Made by a program: the position numbers and the translations under genes. DNA of 64,000 nt from Halalkalicoccus sp. CG83 (GTDB taxonomy: Archaea; Halobacteriota; Halobacteria; Halobacteriales; Halalkalicoccaceae). The notes beneath the pieces are model-generated. The model was not told where the DNA came from. It saw only the letters and a program-made list of their open reading frames with translations, and made no database searches. This document shows, one piece after another, positions 1 through 9,069 of the stretch; within the stretch, counting starts at the first letter, position 1; each line of letters begins with the position of its first letter. The DNA lies in the NCBI RefSeq assembly GCF_037081715.1, contig NZ_JAZDDH010000001.1:2294001-2358000 (forward strand). Direction: 5' to 3'.

Positions 1-1
1 C

Positions 2-214
2 CGGCTCGAGAGGGCGTTGACGGCGCTCGTGCTCTACGGCCCTCGCCTGCCCGCGCGGCTCGCTCGACCCCTGCTCCGGACGGCGCTCCCCCTCGCCCCG
101 AGGAGCCCGCAGGCCCGCCGAACCGCGGAGCTGTTCGCGTATGGGCCGGAGCCCGTCACCGTCGACGACTCGTGGTTCGTCGATCGGGAAGCACAACCGA
201 CTTCCGGGCGGTGA
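2..214 (+). CDS. C-terminal part of an unidentified protein (5' end outside window)
   Basis: An open frame enters from the left edge and ends with TGA. About 70 residues are visible, with a hydrophobic, proline/arginine-rich stretch followed by a polar tail. Third codon positions are GC-rich, as in neighbouring genes, so this looks like the end of a real gene. I do not recognise the family. It stops 17 bases before the peroxiredoxin start. Confidence 0.45.
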   Translation, partial: RLERALTALVLYGPRLPARLARPLLRTALPLAPRSPQARRTAELFAYGPEPVTVDDSWFVDREAQPTSGR

Positions 215-231
215 CCGTAACACCGGACGAT

Positions 232-708
232 ATGGTCGACGAAGGCGACGAGGCGCCCGACTTCACCGCACCGCTCGCCCACGACGGGGTCGAACCGTTC
301 ACGCTCTCGGAGAACCTCGGGGACGACCCGGTCGTCCTCGCGTTCTTCCCGGGGGCGTTCACGAGCGTCTGTACCTCCGAGATGGCCACGTTCCAGGAGG
401 AGCTCGACGCCTTCGAGGAGGCCGGCGCGACCGTCTACGGGATCAGCGTCGACTCGCCGTTCTCGCTCAACGAGTTCCGCGAGCAGGAGGGGATCGAGTA
501 CGGGATGATCAGCGACACGAACAAGGAGGTCATCGACGCCTACGACGTTCGGATGGACTTCGCCGACATGGGCTACGAGGGCGTCGCCAAGCGGGCGATC
601 TTCGTCCTCGACGGCGACGGCGAGATCACGTACAAGTGGGAGAGCGACGATCCCGGCGTCGAACCCGACTACGCCGAGGTCGCCGAGGCCGCCAGCGCCG
701 CCGCGTAG
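232..708 (+). CDS. Peroxiredoxin (AhpC/TSA, BCP-like)
   Basis: Thiol peroxidase of 158 residues that would reduce hydrogen peroxide and organic peroxides in the cytoplasm. The N-terminal APDF segment and the peroxidatic cysteine in FTSVCTSE (about Cys47) are typical of the AhpC/TSA family. No second cysteine is visible, so it is probably a 1-Cys enzyme that needs an external thiol. An upstream in-frame start at 172 would overlap the preceding gene. The ATG at 232, which gives the usual short acidic N-terminus, is preferred. Confidence 0.9.
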   Translation: MVDEGDEAPDFTAPLAHDGVEPFTLSENLGDDPVVLAFFPGAFTSVCTSEMATFQEELDAFEEAGATVYGISVDSPFSLNEFREQEGIEYGMISDTNKEVIDAYDVRMDFADMGYEGVAKRAIFVLDGDGEITYKWESDDPGVEPDYAEVAEAASAAA

Positions 709-759
709 CTCCGTCCGAGCGACCTGAAGGGTTTTCTATCCGGCACCCCGACGACCCGT

Positions 760-1578
760 ATGAACGACCCGGCGCAGACGGCCGGCAACGGCCGAACCTA
801 CGACCCCGACGCGGAGCACGCCTTTCCGGACGAACGCGTCAACGAGGTGCTCGAATACGTCGACGACGACGAGGAGATCCGGACGTATCTGAAGGCCCAG
901 AACGTCAATCCCGTCGCGAGGAAACAGTACAACGACCACGGCGAGAAGCACATCGAGATCGTTCGCAACCGGGCGCTCTGTCTGTACGACCTGCTCAAGC
1001 GCGGCGGCGTCGAGTTCAACGGCGCAGCCCAGCAGGGACTCGACGAGGCCGACGAGGCGGTGATCGTCGCGCTCGCGGCGGTGCTCCACGACATTGGTCA
1101 CGTCGTCCACCGCGACGAGCACGCCTACTACTCGATCCCGCTGGCGGCGGACGTTCTCGATCGGATCCTGCCGGAGTTCGGCTTCTACGACGTCGCCGAG
1201 CGCGTCCGCGTGAAGGGCGAGGTGCTCCACGCCATCCTCTGTCACCACACCGAGGAGACGCCGCTCACGCTCGAGGCGGGCGTGATCCGCGTCTGTGACG
1301 GCCTCGACATGGAGCGGGGACGCTCGCGAATCCCCTACGAGAAGGGCGGACGCGGCATCAACACCGTCTCCAGCCAGGCGATCGAGCGCGTCTCGCTCCA
1401 GGAGGGAGAGTCGACCCCGGTCCACGTCGAGATCGAGATGACCGACGCCGCCGGCGTCTACCAGGTCGATACGCTGTTGAAGTCGAAGCTCCGGGACTCG
1501 GGGCTCGAGGAGTACGTCCGGATCGTCGCGTTGAACACGAGCGAGCAGGACGAACTGGTCGCCCGGATCGAACTGTAG
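760..1578 (+). CDS. HD-domain metal-dependent phosphohydrolase
   Basis: Protein of 272 residues with an HD superfamily core. A histidine near residue 52 (NDHGEKH) precedes the signature LHDIGHVVHR around residues 109-118, and a CHHTEE motif follows near residue 160. These are the metal ligands expected in HD phosphohydrolases, which act on nucleotides or phosphate esters. The substrate cannot be inferred. A TTTTCTA element lies about 30 bases before the ATG. The gene stands alone between peroxiredoxin and the phosphate transporter, and haloarchaea keep similar conserved proteins of unknown role. Confidence 0.85.
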   Translation: MNDPAQTAGNGRTYDPDAEHAFPDERVNEVLEYVDDDEEIRTYLKAQNVNPVARKQYNDHGEKHIEIVRNRALCLYDLLKRGGVEFNGAAQQGLDEADEAVIVALAAVLHDIGHVVHRDEHAYYSIPLAADVLDRILPEFGFYDVAERVRVKGEVLHAILCHHTEETPLTLEAGVIRVCDGLDMERGRSRIPYEKGGRGINTVSSQAIERVSLQEGESTPVHVEIEMTDAAGVYQVDTLLKSKLRDSGLEEYVRIVALNTSEQDELVARIEL

Positions 1579-1661
1579 TCACGGGACGGCGAACCGTCGA
1601 ACCACCCCGACGGCGAGTGCGGATGGCACGCCTTATCCGATATCGACCCGTCGATCGAGCC

Positions 1662-2837
1662 ATGAGCGGAGTTCTTCTCCTCGTCGGTCTCGTCGTGGCG
1701 GTGTTCGTCGGCTACAACATCGGCGGCTCATCGACGGGCCCCGCCTTCGGTCCCGCCGTCGGCGCGAACGCCATCTCGAAGGTCGGCGCGGCGGCCCTGA
1801 TGACGGTCTTCTTCTTCGTCGGTGGCTGGACGATCGGCCGCGAGGTCGTCCTGACGCTCGGCGGTGAGATCGTCCCCGGTGCGCTGTTCACGCTCGAGGT
1901 CAGCATCGTCGTCCTCTTCTTCATCGGCGGTGCGCTGTTCGTGGGCAACGTCTTCGGCGTCCCGGCCTCGACCTCGATGAGCGCGGTCGGCTCGATCGCC
2001 GGCCTCGGCATCGCGACCGGCGAACTCAACTGGGAGACGATGGGCGTGATCGTCTCGTGGTGGATCGTCGCGCCCGTGATCGCCTTCTGGGTCAGCGGCG
2101 TCATCGGGCGGTACTTCTACTCCACCATCAACCGGATGGTCGCGATCCCCCAGACCGAGGAGCCGACGTTCGTCCTCGATCGCTCCGGTACGATCCCGCA
2201 GATAACCACCAGCGAGGGGACCGATACCCGGGAGGCGGTCGGCACACTCGTTCTGATCGTCATCGGCTGTTACATGGCGTTCAGCGCCGGCGCCAGCAAC
2301 GTCGCGAACGCGGTCGCGCCGCTGGTGGGTAGCGGCGAACTGGCGATGAACCCCGCGATCCTACTCGCAGCCGCGGCGACGGGGCTCGGCGCCTTTACCA
2401 TCGCCCGTCGCACCCTCGAGACGCTCGGTAACGACATCACCGACCTCCCGCTGACGGCGGCGATCGTCGTCGCAATCGTCAGCGCGACGATCATCTCGCT
2501 GCTCTCGGCGGCGGGCATCCCCGCGAGCTTCGTCGTCGTCGCCACGATGAGCATCATCGGGCTCGGCTGGGGCCGGGCGACCCGGACGACGACCATCTCC
2601 GACAGCGTCCGAGGGCAGCGCGAGACCAACGTCTCGGTCGGCGCGCTGGCGGCCGACCAGGAGGGCGAACGGCTACCGAAGATCGGCGACGAGGAGCCCG
2701 GGGAGATCCCCGCCGCCTCGGACCTGTTCGACCCGGCGACGACCGGGCGCGTCATCCTACTTCAGAACTTCGTTCCGGCGCTCGCGACCGTCGGCGCGTA
2801 CCTCACCTTCCGGTTCGTTCCCCTCTTCGGTTTCTGA
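1662..2837 (+). CDS. Inorganic phosphate transporter, PiT family
   Basis: Polytopic membrane protein of 391 residues. Both halves carry the PiT signature: GANAISKVGAAALM near residue 30 and GASNVANAVAPLVGSGE near residue 208. The family uses a cation gradient (Na+ or H+) to import phosphate. The frame could begin at a GTG at 1617, but that adds an arginine-rich non-membrane leader. The ATG at 1662 opens directly into the first transmembrane helix. A hydrophilic loop separates the last two helices. The SLC13-type permease follows on the same strand. Confidence 0.9.
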   Translation: MSGVLLLVGLVVAVFVGYNIGGSSTGPAFGPAVGANAISKVGAAALMTVFFFVGGWTIGREVVLTLGGEIVPGALFTLEVSIVVLFFIGGALFVGNVFGVPASTSMSAVGSIAGLGIATGELNWETMGVIVSWWIVAPVIAFWVSGVIGRYFYSTINRMVAIPQTEEPTFVLDRSGTIPQITTSEGTDTREAVGTLVLIVIGCYMAFSAGASNVANAVAPLVGSGELAMNPAILLAAAATGLGAFTIARRTLETLGNDITDLPLTAAIVVAIVSATIISLLSAAGIPASFVVVATMSIIGLGWGRATRTTTISDSVRGQRETNVSVGALAADQEGERLPKIGDEEPGEIPAASDLFDPATTGRVILLQNFVPALATVGAYLTFRFVPLFGF

Positions 2838-2879
2838 GGATCGGCATGTATTTTCGACCGGCAGCTCTCCGTCCAGAAC

Positions 2880-4718
2880 GTGTTCGAGCACGTCGTGTCG
2901 CTGCAGATCGGGGTGGGGCCGATGGCGCCGGGGATGCTCGTCGTCTTCGGGATCGTCCTCCTCGCGCTGGTGTTCTTCGTCCTCGAACCGGTGCCGATCG
3001 ACGTCACCGCGATCGGGATCATCGTCGTGCTGGTCGCGCTCGAGCCCTGGACGACGATCTCCCCCGAGGACGGCGTCGCGGGCTTCTCCAGTCCGGCGAC
3101 GGTCACCGTCCTCGCGATGTTCATCATCAGCGAGGGGGTGCGTCGGACGGGCGTCGTCCAGCGGATCGGCGACTGGATCGTCGAGGCCACCCGCGGCGAT
3201 CCCCGACGCCAGCTCGCGGCCGTTATCGGGCTCTCGGGGGGATCGGCGGGGTTCATCAACAACACCCCGGTCGTCGCGATCATGATCCCGATGGTGATGA
3301 ACATCGCAAAGCAGACCCGAACCTCGCCGTCGAAGCTGCTCCTTCCCGTCTCCTTCGCCTCGATGATGGGCGGGACCTTGACGCTGATCGGCACCTCGAC
3401 GAACATTCTCGCGAGCGACGTCTCCGCACGGCTGCTCGATCGCCCGTTCTCGATGTTCGAGTTCACCGCGCTCGGCGTGCTCGTGCTCGTCACCGGCGTC
3501 GTCTACCTCCTCCTGGTCGCGGATCGACTCATTCCCGAGCGGATCCAGCCCGAAGAGGAGCTCATCGAGGAGTACGAGATGGCCGACTACCTCACGGAGG
3601 TGCTCGTTCGGGAGGACTCGCCGCTGGTGGGCATGACCGTCGAGAGGACGCTCGAGGAGCTAGAGTTCGACGGCGACATCGTCCAGGTGATCCGCCACGG
3701 CGAGGCGTTCATCGAGCCACTCGCACGAAAAGAGCTGCGCGAGGGCGACGTGCTGATGCTCCGGACCGACCGGGCGACGCTGGTCGATCTGATCGACGCG
3801 GAGGAAGTCGATCTGCTACCCGAGGTACAGCTCCACGACGCGGACCTCGAACGGGCCGAGGAGGCGCGCAACCTCGTCGAGGTGGTGGTCCTGCCGGACA
3901 CGGCGCTGGTCGGCGAGACGCTCAACAGCCTCAACTTCCGCCAGCGCTACGACGCGACGGTGCTCGCGATCCGTCGCGGCGGCGAGGTCATCCGCCAGCG
4001 AATGGACAAGACGCCACTCAGGGGCGGCGATACCCTGTTGATCCAGGCGCCCGAGGAGACGATCACTCGACTCGACCGCGACCGGGCGTTCGTCGTCGCC
4101 GACGAGATCGTTCGCCCGGAGTTCCGGACCGGAAAGCTGCCGATCGCCATCGTCATCGTCGCCGGGGTGGTCGCGCTCGCCGCGCTCGAGGTGTTCCCGA
4201 TCCTCATCACCGCGCTCGCCGGGGTGGTCGCGATGGTCGCGACCGGCTGTCTCAGGCCGACCGAGATGTACGAGGCCGTCGACTGGAACGTGATCTTCCT
4301 GCTCGCGGGCGTCATCCCGCTGGGCGTGGCGATGGAGCGTACCGGCGGTGCCGAGTGGATCGCCTCGTTGGTCGTCTCGGGCTCGTCGACGCTTCCTGCG
4401 ATCGCCGTGTTAGGCGTGTTCTACCTGCTGACCGCGCTTCTGACGAACGTCGTTAGCAACAACGCGAGCGTCGTCCTCATGATTCCCGTCGCCGTCGACG
4501 CTGCGGCAGCGATCGGCGCGAACGCGTTCTCGTTCGTGCTCGCGGTCACCTTCGCCGCCTCGACGGCCTTCATCACGCCGATCGGCTACCAGACGAACCT
4601 GATGGTCTACGGTCCCGGCGGCTACCGCTTCAGCGACTTCGCTCGCCTCGGCGCGCCGCTTCAGTTGCTACTCGCGGTCGTCACGACGCTCGGCATCGCC
4701 GCCATCTGGGGCGTCTGA
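2880..4718 (+). CDS. SLC13-family anion permease with two TrkA-C domains
   Basis: Membrane protein of up to 612 residues with the usual architecture: an N-terminal helix set (about residues 15-215), two cytoplasmic RCK_C/TrkA-C modules (about 237-403), then a second helix set. GSAGFINNTPVVAIMIP and LLTNVVSNNASVVLMIPVA are the two clamshell SNT/NNAS motifs that bind sodium and dicarboxylate, sulfate or phosphate. The start may be GTG 2880 or ATG 2922. It follows the PiT gene by about 40 bases, so phosphate or sulfate uptake is plausible. A decayed copy of its C-terminus lies at 45194-45478. Confidence 0.88.
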   Translation: MFEHVVSLQIGVGPMAPGMLVVFGIVLLALVFFVLEPVPIDVTAIGIIVVLVALEPWTTISPEDGVAGFSSPATVTVLAMFIISEGVRRTGVVQRIGDWIVEATRGDPRRQLAAVIGLSGGSAGFINNTPVVAIMIPMVMNIAKQTRTSPSKLLLPVSFASMMGGTLTLIGTSTNILASDVSARLLDRPFSMFEFTALGVLVLVTGVVYLLLVADRLIPERIQPEEELIEEYEMADYLTEVLVREDSPLVGMTVERTLEELEFDGDIVQVIRHGEAFIEPLARKELREGDVLMLRTDRATLVDLIDAEEVDLLPEVQLHDADLERAEEARNLVEVVVLPDTALVGETLNSLNFRQRYDATVLAIRRGGEVIRQRMDKTPLRGGDTLLIQAPEETITRLDRDRAFVVADEIVRPEFRTGKLPIAIVIVAGVVALAALEVFPILITALAGVVAMVATGCLRPTEMYEAVDWNVIFLLAGVIPLGVAMERTGGAEWIASLVVSGSSTLPAIAVLGVFYLLTALLTNVVSNNASVVLMIPVAVDAAAAIGANAFSFVLAVTFAASTAFITPIGYQTNLMVYGPGGYRFSDFARLGAPLQLLLAVVTTLGIAAIWGV

Positions 4719-4726
4719 ACGCGAAG

Positions 4727-4999
4727 CTATCGTCGCCAGCGTCGGACGTGCTCGGTCTCGTCCACCCGGACGCCGGTCTCGTCCGTCGTCCGGATCCAAC
4801 GGACGAACGGCCGGAGGCGATCCGCGTTGCGAAGCGCCTCGATCGTGTCGTACTCCCGTTTGAGCTCGGCGTGGGTGAAGCTCGCGTGGACCTGCTGATG
4901 ACAGGGCTTGCACAGCTGCGCGGTGGGACTCTCCGTTCGGTTCTTCGGGACGAGGTGGTGGATCGTGGTCTCGATCGACCGCCCACGGAGTTCAATATC
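4727..4999 (-). pseudogene. Truncated HNH-endonuclease-like remnant
   Basis: One minus-strand frame reads as the conserved core and C-terminus of small haloarchaeal HNH proteins: an IHHLVPKN histidine segment, then LCKPCHQQVH, ending HVRRWRR-stop. Going upstream the frame has no ATG, GTG or TTG before a stop near 5053. The N-terminal CxxC half of the zinc site expected in this family is missing. The region just upstream is the promoter of the divergent uspA-like gene. I read this as a 5'-deleted gene. An unusual ATT start would be the only alternative. Confidence 0.6.
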
Positions 5000-5074
5000 A
5001 ATAACGGAACGAAGGCGCGGGACTAAAACTCCGCTCCGGCGCCCTTTTTACCGTCGGAGGGCGTCGGGACGCGT

Positions 5075-5470
5075 ATGCACGTGCTCGTCCCGATCGACGG
5101 CTCGGAGAGCAGCCTCAACGCGCTGGAGTTCGGCGCGCTGTTCGCCCGGGAGTTCGAGGCCGACCTCGACGTCGTCCACGTTACCAACGAACGGACCGCC
5201 GACACAGAGGAGCTGTTCGAGCGCGCCCGAGCCCTCCTCCGGGACGTCGGCGTCGATAGCGAGCCCGAGGCGGTCATCGACGACGTCGTTACCGAATCGG
5301 AGGCCGCACGCAAGGTCGGCCGACGGCTCATCGCGCTCGCCGACGAGCGGGACTACGACCACGTCGTGATGGGTCGGGAGTCGGGCGGCCGGCTCGAGCG
5401 GTTCGTCGTCGGCAGCGCGAGCGAGACGCTCGTCGAGGAGAGTGACCTGCCGTTGACGCTCGTCCCCTGA
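5075..5470 (+). CDS. Universal stress protein (UspA family)
   Basis: UspA-fold protein of 131 residues. It opens with the beta strand MHVLVPIDGSESS and has the late MGRESGGRLERFVVGSASE segment, close to the Gx2Gx9G(S/T) ATP-binding pattern. Such proteins bind nucleotides and respond to stress; haloarchaea have many paralogues. A CTTTTTA TATA-like element about 28 bases before the ATG suggests a leaderless transcript. Confidence 0.92.
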   Translation: MHVLVPIDGSESSLNALEFGALFAREFEADLDVVHVTNERTADTEELFERARALLRDVGVDSEPEAVIDDVVTESEAARKVGRRLIALADERDYDHVVMGRESGGRLERFVVGSASETLVEESDLPLTLVP

Positions 5471-5521
5471 CTCGCTCGAGACCCGACCACCGCCCGTACC
5501 GGCCCGACTCGTGACCGCTCG

Positions 5522-5719
5522 ATGACCGGCGGCGATAGCGGTCTCGCGAACGCTCGTGCTCACGAACCGGATCGAGTACTACCCCCGAAGGCCGCCCTCC
5601 CCGAGCGTCGTCGGGAGAACTGGGACGTCCTCGATCTCGAGCTGAGCGGAGCGATGGAGCGGATCTTCGAAGCGCATATCGGCCTCGACGAGGAGCGCCG
5701 GTCGCTGCTCGGCTACTGA
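5522..5719 (+). CDS. Possible small hypothetical protein
   Basis: A 65-codon frame between the stress protein and a DUF2243 gene. The second half (about 35 codons, ending in LLGY) has GC-rich third positions and an acidic, helix-compatible composition, as real genes here do. The first half is less convincing, and I recognise no domain. It may be a real small gene or a remnant. Confidence 0.25.
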   Translation: MTGGDSGLANARAHEPDRVLPPKAALPERRRENWDVLDLELSGAMERIFEAHIGLDEERRSLLGY

Positions 5720-5803
5720 CCGAACCCCGTGGTTCGTGGCGAACGAACCTCGCCGTGCACGGGCCTGCCACAGGTTTTTGCCGAGGACGGCCGAACCGCC
5801 TTC

Positions 5804-6307
5804 ATGAGCGATACGGTCGACGACCACCGCCGATCGCTGCTGGTGTGGGGTGGCGTCCTCGGCTTCGGTCTGGGCGCGCTGGTCGACGTGATGGTCTTCC
5901 ATCAGGTCTTCCAGACCCATCACCTGTTGTCGAGCTTCTACGACCCGATGACCTACGACGGACTGCGGACGAACGTCATGTTCGACGGGCTGTTCTCGCT
6001 GGCGATGCTCGGAATCGCGGGCGTCGGGATGGTGATGCTCTGGCGGACGGTGAACCGCGCGACCCGACCCCTCCCCTCGCTCGTCGTCGTCGGCGGGGGC
6101 CTCGTCGGCGCCGGGGTCTTCAACGTCTACGACGGGATCGTCGACCACTACCTGCTGGGCCTGCACGACGTGGTCCACGGCACCGAGGCGTACAACCCCC
6201 ACTGGGTCGTCGTCAGCCTGCTCATGCTCGGAGCGGGACTGGCCACCCTGTGGCTGGCCGAGCGCCGCGGCGGCAGGGCCACGGCTACCGAGAAGCCCGC
6301 GGACTGA
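5804..6307 (+). CDS. DUF2243 membrane protein
   Basis: Protein of 167 residues with four predicted transmembrane helices and conserved histidine/aspartate residues in LVDVMVFHQVFQTHH, NVYDGIVDHYLLGLH and the loop before the last helix. This pattern is characteristic of DUF2243, a predicted integral membrane family of unknown function. The residues look suited to metal or haem binding. The ATG at 5804 is preferred over an upstream in-frame start because it begins just ahead of helix 1. The 3' end overlaps the convergent lipoprotein gene by about 23 bases. Confidence 0.85.
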   Translation: MSDTVDDHRRSLLVWGGVLGFGLGALVDVMVFHQVFQTHHLLSSFYDPMTYDGLRTNVMFDGLFSLAMLGIAGVGMVMLWRTVNRATRPLPSLVVVGGGLVGAGVFNVYDGIVDHYLLGLHDVVHGTEAYNPHWVVVSLLMLGAGLATLWLAERRGGRATATEKPAD

Positions 6308-7349
6308 TCTCCGGTCGGTCGAAGAACGCCGTCTCGTACCCCTCGTGGCGCGTGAGCTGTGGCGGCGTCTCGACGGCGACCGTCAGTTCGGAGCGGGAGA
6401 ACGGATCGACGACCGCCCCGTAGTGGTGGCCGAACGCGGGGTGGGTCGCCTCGTCGAGCGTCACCGACTCGATCCCCGTCCCCTCGCGATCGATCGCGGC
6501 CGAGAGCGAGCAGAACGGGAGCGGATACCCGTTGTAGCGCGTCCGCGGCGAGACGACCAGGTACCGACCCGACTCGTGGCTTGCCGTCGCCACGACGATC
6601 GCGTAGTCGTTCGCCACCGTGGCGTCGATCACCGTCGGGAGGGCGTCTGGCGACGGTGCCGTCGGAACCGGCGGATGGTCGTCCGAATCGCCGTGATCGT
6701 CATCGTCGCGATCCATCGGCTCGACGGCCCCGGGGCGGCCCCGGCGCGACTCCTCGAGGATCGTCCGATCGAGCGCCTCGATCTCTTCGGGATCGTACTC
6801 GAACCCGACTTCGAGCGACGCCGGCTCGAACCCTCCCTCGAACCCGCCGCGGTACTCGACGTCCCGCGGCACTACTCGAATCGTCGCGCGGTAGCTCCCG
6901 GCCGCGGGAAGCGAGACGTTATCACCGTAGTGGACGCCCATGCGCTGTGAGAGCATCGGCCAGAGCGTCCGGTCGACCGACCGCTCGTCGCTACGATCGA
7001 TCGAGATCGACACCTCGGCGGGGAGGAGGCGGCGGGTGTCCGACTCCCGGACCGAGACCATGAGGTGGGCGGAGTGGGCGTCGCGCATCGCGATCTGGTT
7101 CGTCTCAGTGCCCGTGACCGTCCAGAACCGATGCGGGCGGGTCGCCGACAGCACGACCGAGTACGCGTCCGTGCTCACGCTCCCCCAGACGGCCATCCCG
7201 TCGGTCTTCGGCGGGACGTAGATCTCGTCGGGACGGTCGACGACGAGGTCCCGCCAGGCCGAGTCGGACCCGAGCGCGTCGAGACAGCCGGCCAGCGACG
7301 CTCCGCCGAGGAGGGCCATCGCCGATCGAAGAGCGTCGCGACGCTGCAT
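6285..7349 (-). CDS. Lipoprotein, P19/Tp34-like (periplasmic iron/metal-binding type)
   Basis: Protein of 354 residues with a twin-arginine-type lipoprotein signal (RRDALRSAM, then the lipobox LAGC at about residue 22). It is expected to be exported and lipid-anchored outside the membrane. The middle has MRDAHSAHLMVSV and MGVHYGDNVSLP, resembling the methionine/histidine copper- and iron-binding sites of the P19/Tp34 family. A charged linker with DDDDHGDSDDH near residue 220 precedes a second beta-rich domain of unknown type. A role in iron or copper uptake is inferred from this resemblance. Confidence 0.7.
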   Translation of the reverse strand: MQRRDALRSAMALLGGASLAGCLDALGSDSAWRDLVVDRPDEIYVPPKTDGMAVWGSVSTDAYSVVLSATRPHRFWTVTGTETNQIAMRDAHSAHLMVSVRESDTRRLLPAEVSISIDRSDERSVDRTLWPMLSQRMGVHYGDNVSLPAAGSYRATIRVVPRDVEYRGGFEGGFEPASLEVGFEYDPEEIEALDRTILEESRRGRPGAVEPMDRDDDDHGDSDDHPPVPTAPSPDALPTVIDATVANDYAIVVATASHESGRYLVVSPRTRYNGYPLPFCSLSAAIDREGTGIESVTLDEATHPAFGHHYGAVVDPFSRSELTVAVETPPQLTRHEGYETAFFDRPEISPRASR

Positions 7350-7413
7350 GAGTAGTGGTCGGGCGGGAGGGGCCTATGGTCTCGGGTTGCGTAGTTCGGC
7401 GGTCTCCGGAGGA

Positions 7414-7719
7414 TCAGTCGAGGCCGAGGCTCTCGAAGTCGAACCGGTCTTTCGCACGATCGAGCAGCGCGTCGATCCGGTCCTGGAACTCCTCGACCGA
7501 ACGCTCGACGTAGTGGACGCGCTCCTTGGGGATGCGTCGCACGACGTCGTTGCCCTCGTCGTCCTCGCCGTACTTCACCTGCCAGTGGTCCTGAAAGTAG
7601 ATGATGTACTCGTTGTCGACGGTGGCGTGTTCGGTCTCGCCGTCGGGCCGCTCAAAGACGATCGTCGCCTTTCCGAGCTCCGGATCCGGCATGTCGAGGT
7701 CGCCGTTCGATTCGGACAT
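7414..7719 (-). CDS. Conserved small haloarchaeal protein of unknown function
   Basis: Protein of 101 residues, start chosen at ATG 7719 (MSESNGDLD). An upstream in-frame extension would be arginine-rich and overlap the divergent gene. The sequence is acidic, has a beta-rich core (TIVFERPDGETEHATV, then IIYFQDHWQVKY) and ends in a charged helix. I recognise no catalytic motif. Confidence 0.65.
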   Translation of the reverse strand: MSESNGDLDMPDPELGKATIVFERPDGETEHATVDNEYIIYFQDHWQVKYGEDDEGNDVVRRIPKERVHYVERSVEEFQDRIDALLDRAKDRFDFESLGLD

Positions 7720-7870
7720 GGCTGTACCGACTCGCGCCAGCGTGAAAACGGTGGGGCTTGCTCCTCGTCCGGCGTCGTTTACGGTCCGCTGCCAGCGGCC
7801 GCGAGATCGGGACACGGGACGGCAGCGGAAGCCGGTACGTACTTCGGGGATCGGAGCGTAGAACGGGACC

Positions 7871-8359
7871 ATGGCCGACAGCGTGGCCGAGGCGGTGCGA
7901 TCCTACCGCGAGCGGATCCGAGCGGAGTTCGAGGCGGCGTTCGCGGAGGACCACACCCCGCACGAGGTTGGCGCCAGTTTCGGCATCGGCGTCTTCCTCA
8001 CGGCGCTCCCGACGTTCGGACTAGGGCTGGTCGCGTTCGTCGTTCTCGTCGCCGTCTTCGACCGAATCAGCAAGGTCGCCATCTTCGCCTCGGTGGCGGT
8101 GTTGAATCCGGCGCTCAAGCCCTTCGTCTATCTCGGGAGCTACCGGATCGGCGATCGGCTCCTCGGAACGGGGTCGATCGGGTTCTTCGACGGCGGCCTC
8201 GGCACGGCGACTGACGCCACGCTCCGGCTGCTGGTGGGCAACGTCCTGCTCGCCGCCGTCCTCGCGGCGATCGGCTACGTCGGCGTTCGCCGGCTGACCG
8301 TGACGTACCGCCGGCGCGACATCGACGTCGTCGAGCGGCTGGTCGATCTCGACCCGTAG
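7871..8359 (+). CDS. DUF2062 membrane protein
   Basis: Protein of 162 residues. A charged N-terminal helix (about 1-35) is followed by two glycine-rich hydrophobic hairpins (about 36-85) with the DUF2062-type HEVGASFGIGVFLTALPTFG and NPALKPFVY segments, then one or two further helices. DUF2062 proteins are small integral membrane proteins of unknown role. The gene is divergent from the 101-residue hypothetical gene. Confidence 0.8.
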   Translation: MADSVAEAVRSYRERIRAEFEAAFAEDHTPHEVGASFGIGVFLTALPTFGLGLVAFVVLVAVFDRISKVAIFASVAVLNPALKPFVYLGSYRIGDRLLGTGSIGFFDGGLGTATDATLRLLVGNVLLAAVLAAIGYVGVRRLTVTYRRRDIDVVERLVDLDP

Positions 8360-8518
8360 GCGTACGATCCGCGTCGAGGCCGTGGCCGCGTTCGGACGTC
8401 GATTCTCGGGACGGTCGTGACCGAGGACGAGACGACGACCTGGGCGGGTGGTCGCGGAGGTGCGGATCGGCGTCCCGACGCTAAGCGGTAAGTAGCAGCA
8501 GGTGATAGGATAAGGAGC

Positions 8519-9040
8519 ATGTCAGAGAGTAACTTACAGGAGGAGCAGGCGCCGCTGAAGGAACGATACGAGGAGAACCCCGAGGAGGCCCGGATCACGC
8601 TCTCGGCGACCGGCGAGGAACAGGCCGACGTACGCTCCTGTAACGTCGACATCGGACGAGCGGTCTACGAGGCCGAACTCCACGAGGGCGCGGCGGGGCC
8701 GGGAACGGGTGCCTGTTCGGGCGATCTGCTGTTGGGGGCGTTGGCCGCGTGTGCACAGCTGACGGCGCAGGCGGTCGCGGACGCGTTCGACGCCGACGTC
8801 TCGATCGGGACGGAGGTGAGCGGCGACCTCGACCTCCGTGGGACGATGGGGATCGACCGGGACGTGCCGGTCGGGTTCGAGGAGATCAGGCTTGACGTGA
8901 CCGTCGACGGGGAGATCGACGAGGAGACGGCCGCGGCGCTCCAGGAGTACACCGAACGCTACTGCGTGGTCTACCGGACGCTCGTCGAGTCCCCGGAGCT
9001 GGAGACGGCGTGGCGGTTCGAGCGAGACGAGGACGACTGA
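8519..9040 (+). CDS. OsmC family protein
   Basis: OsmC/Ohr-fold protein of 173 residues. Members are thiol-dependent peroxidases that detoxify organic hydroperoxides. The first cysteine lies in the N-terminal beta region and the second in the central helix (LLLGALAACAQLTAQAVAD), the usual position of the second catalytic cysteine. A GACSGDLLLG turn precedes that helix. AAGGAG lies one base before the ATG, too close to be a normal ribosome-binding site. Confidence 0.85.
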   Translation: MSESNLQEEQAPLKERYEENPEEARITLSATGEEQADVRSCNVDIGRAVYEAELHEGAAGPGTGACSGDLLLGALAACAQLTAQAVADAFDADVSIGTEVSGDLDLRGTMGIDRDVPVGFEEIRLDVTVDGEIDEETAAALQEYTERYCVVYRTLVESPELETAWRFERDEDD

Positions 9041-9069
9041 CCGACGCGATCACCGGTGTTCGAGACTCC

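Noticed and set aside
8512-8517. AAGGAG as ribosome-binding site of the OsmC gene
   Set aside because: It lies only one base from the ATG, too near for normal pairing with 16S rRNA.
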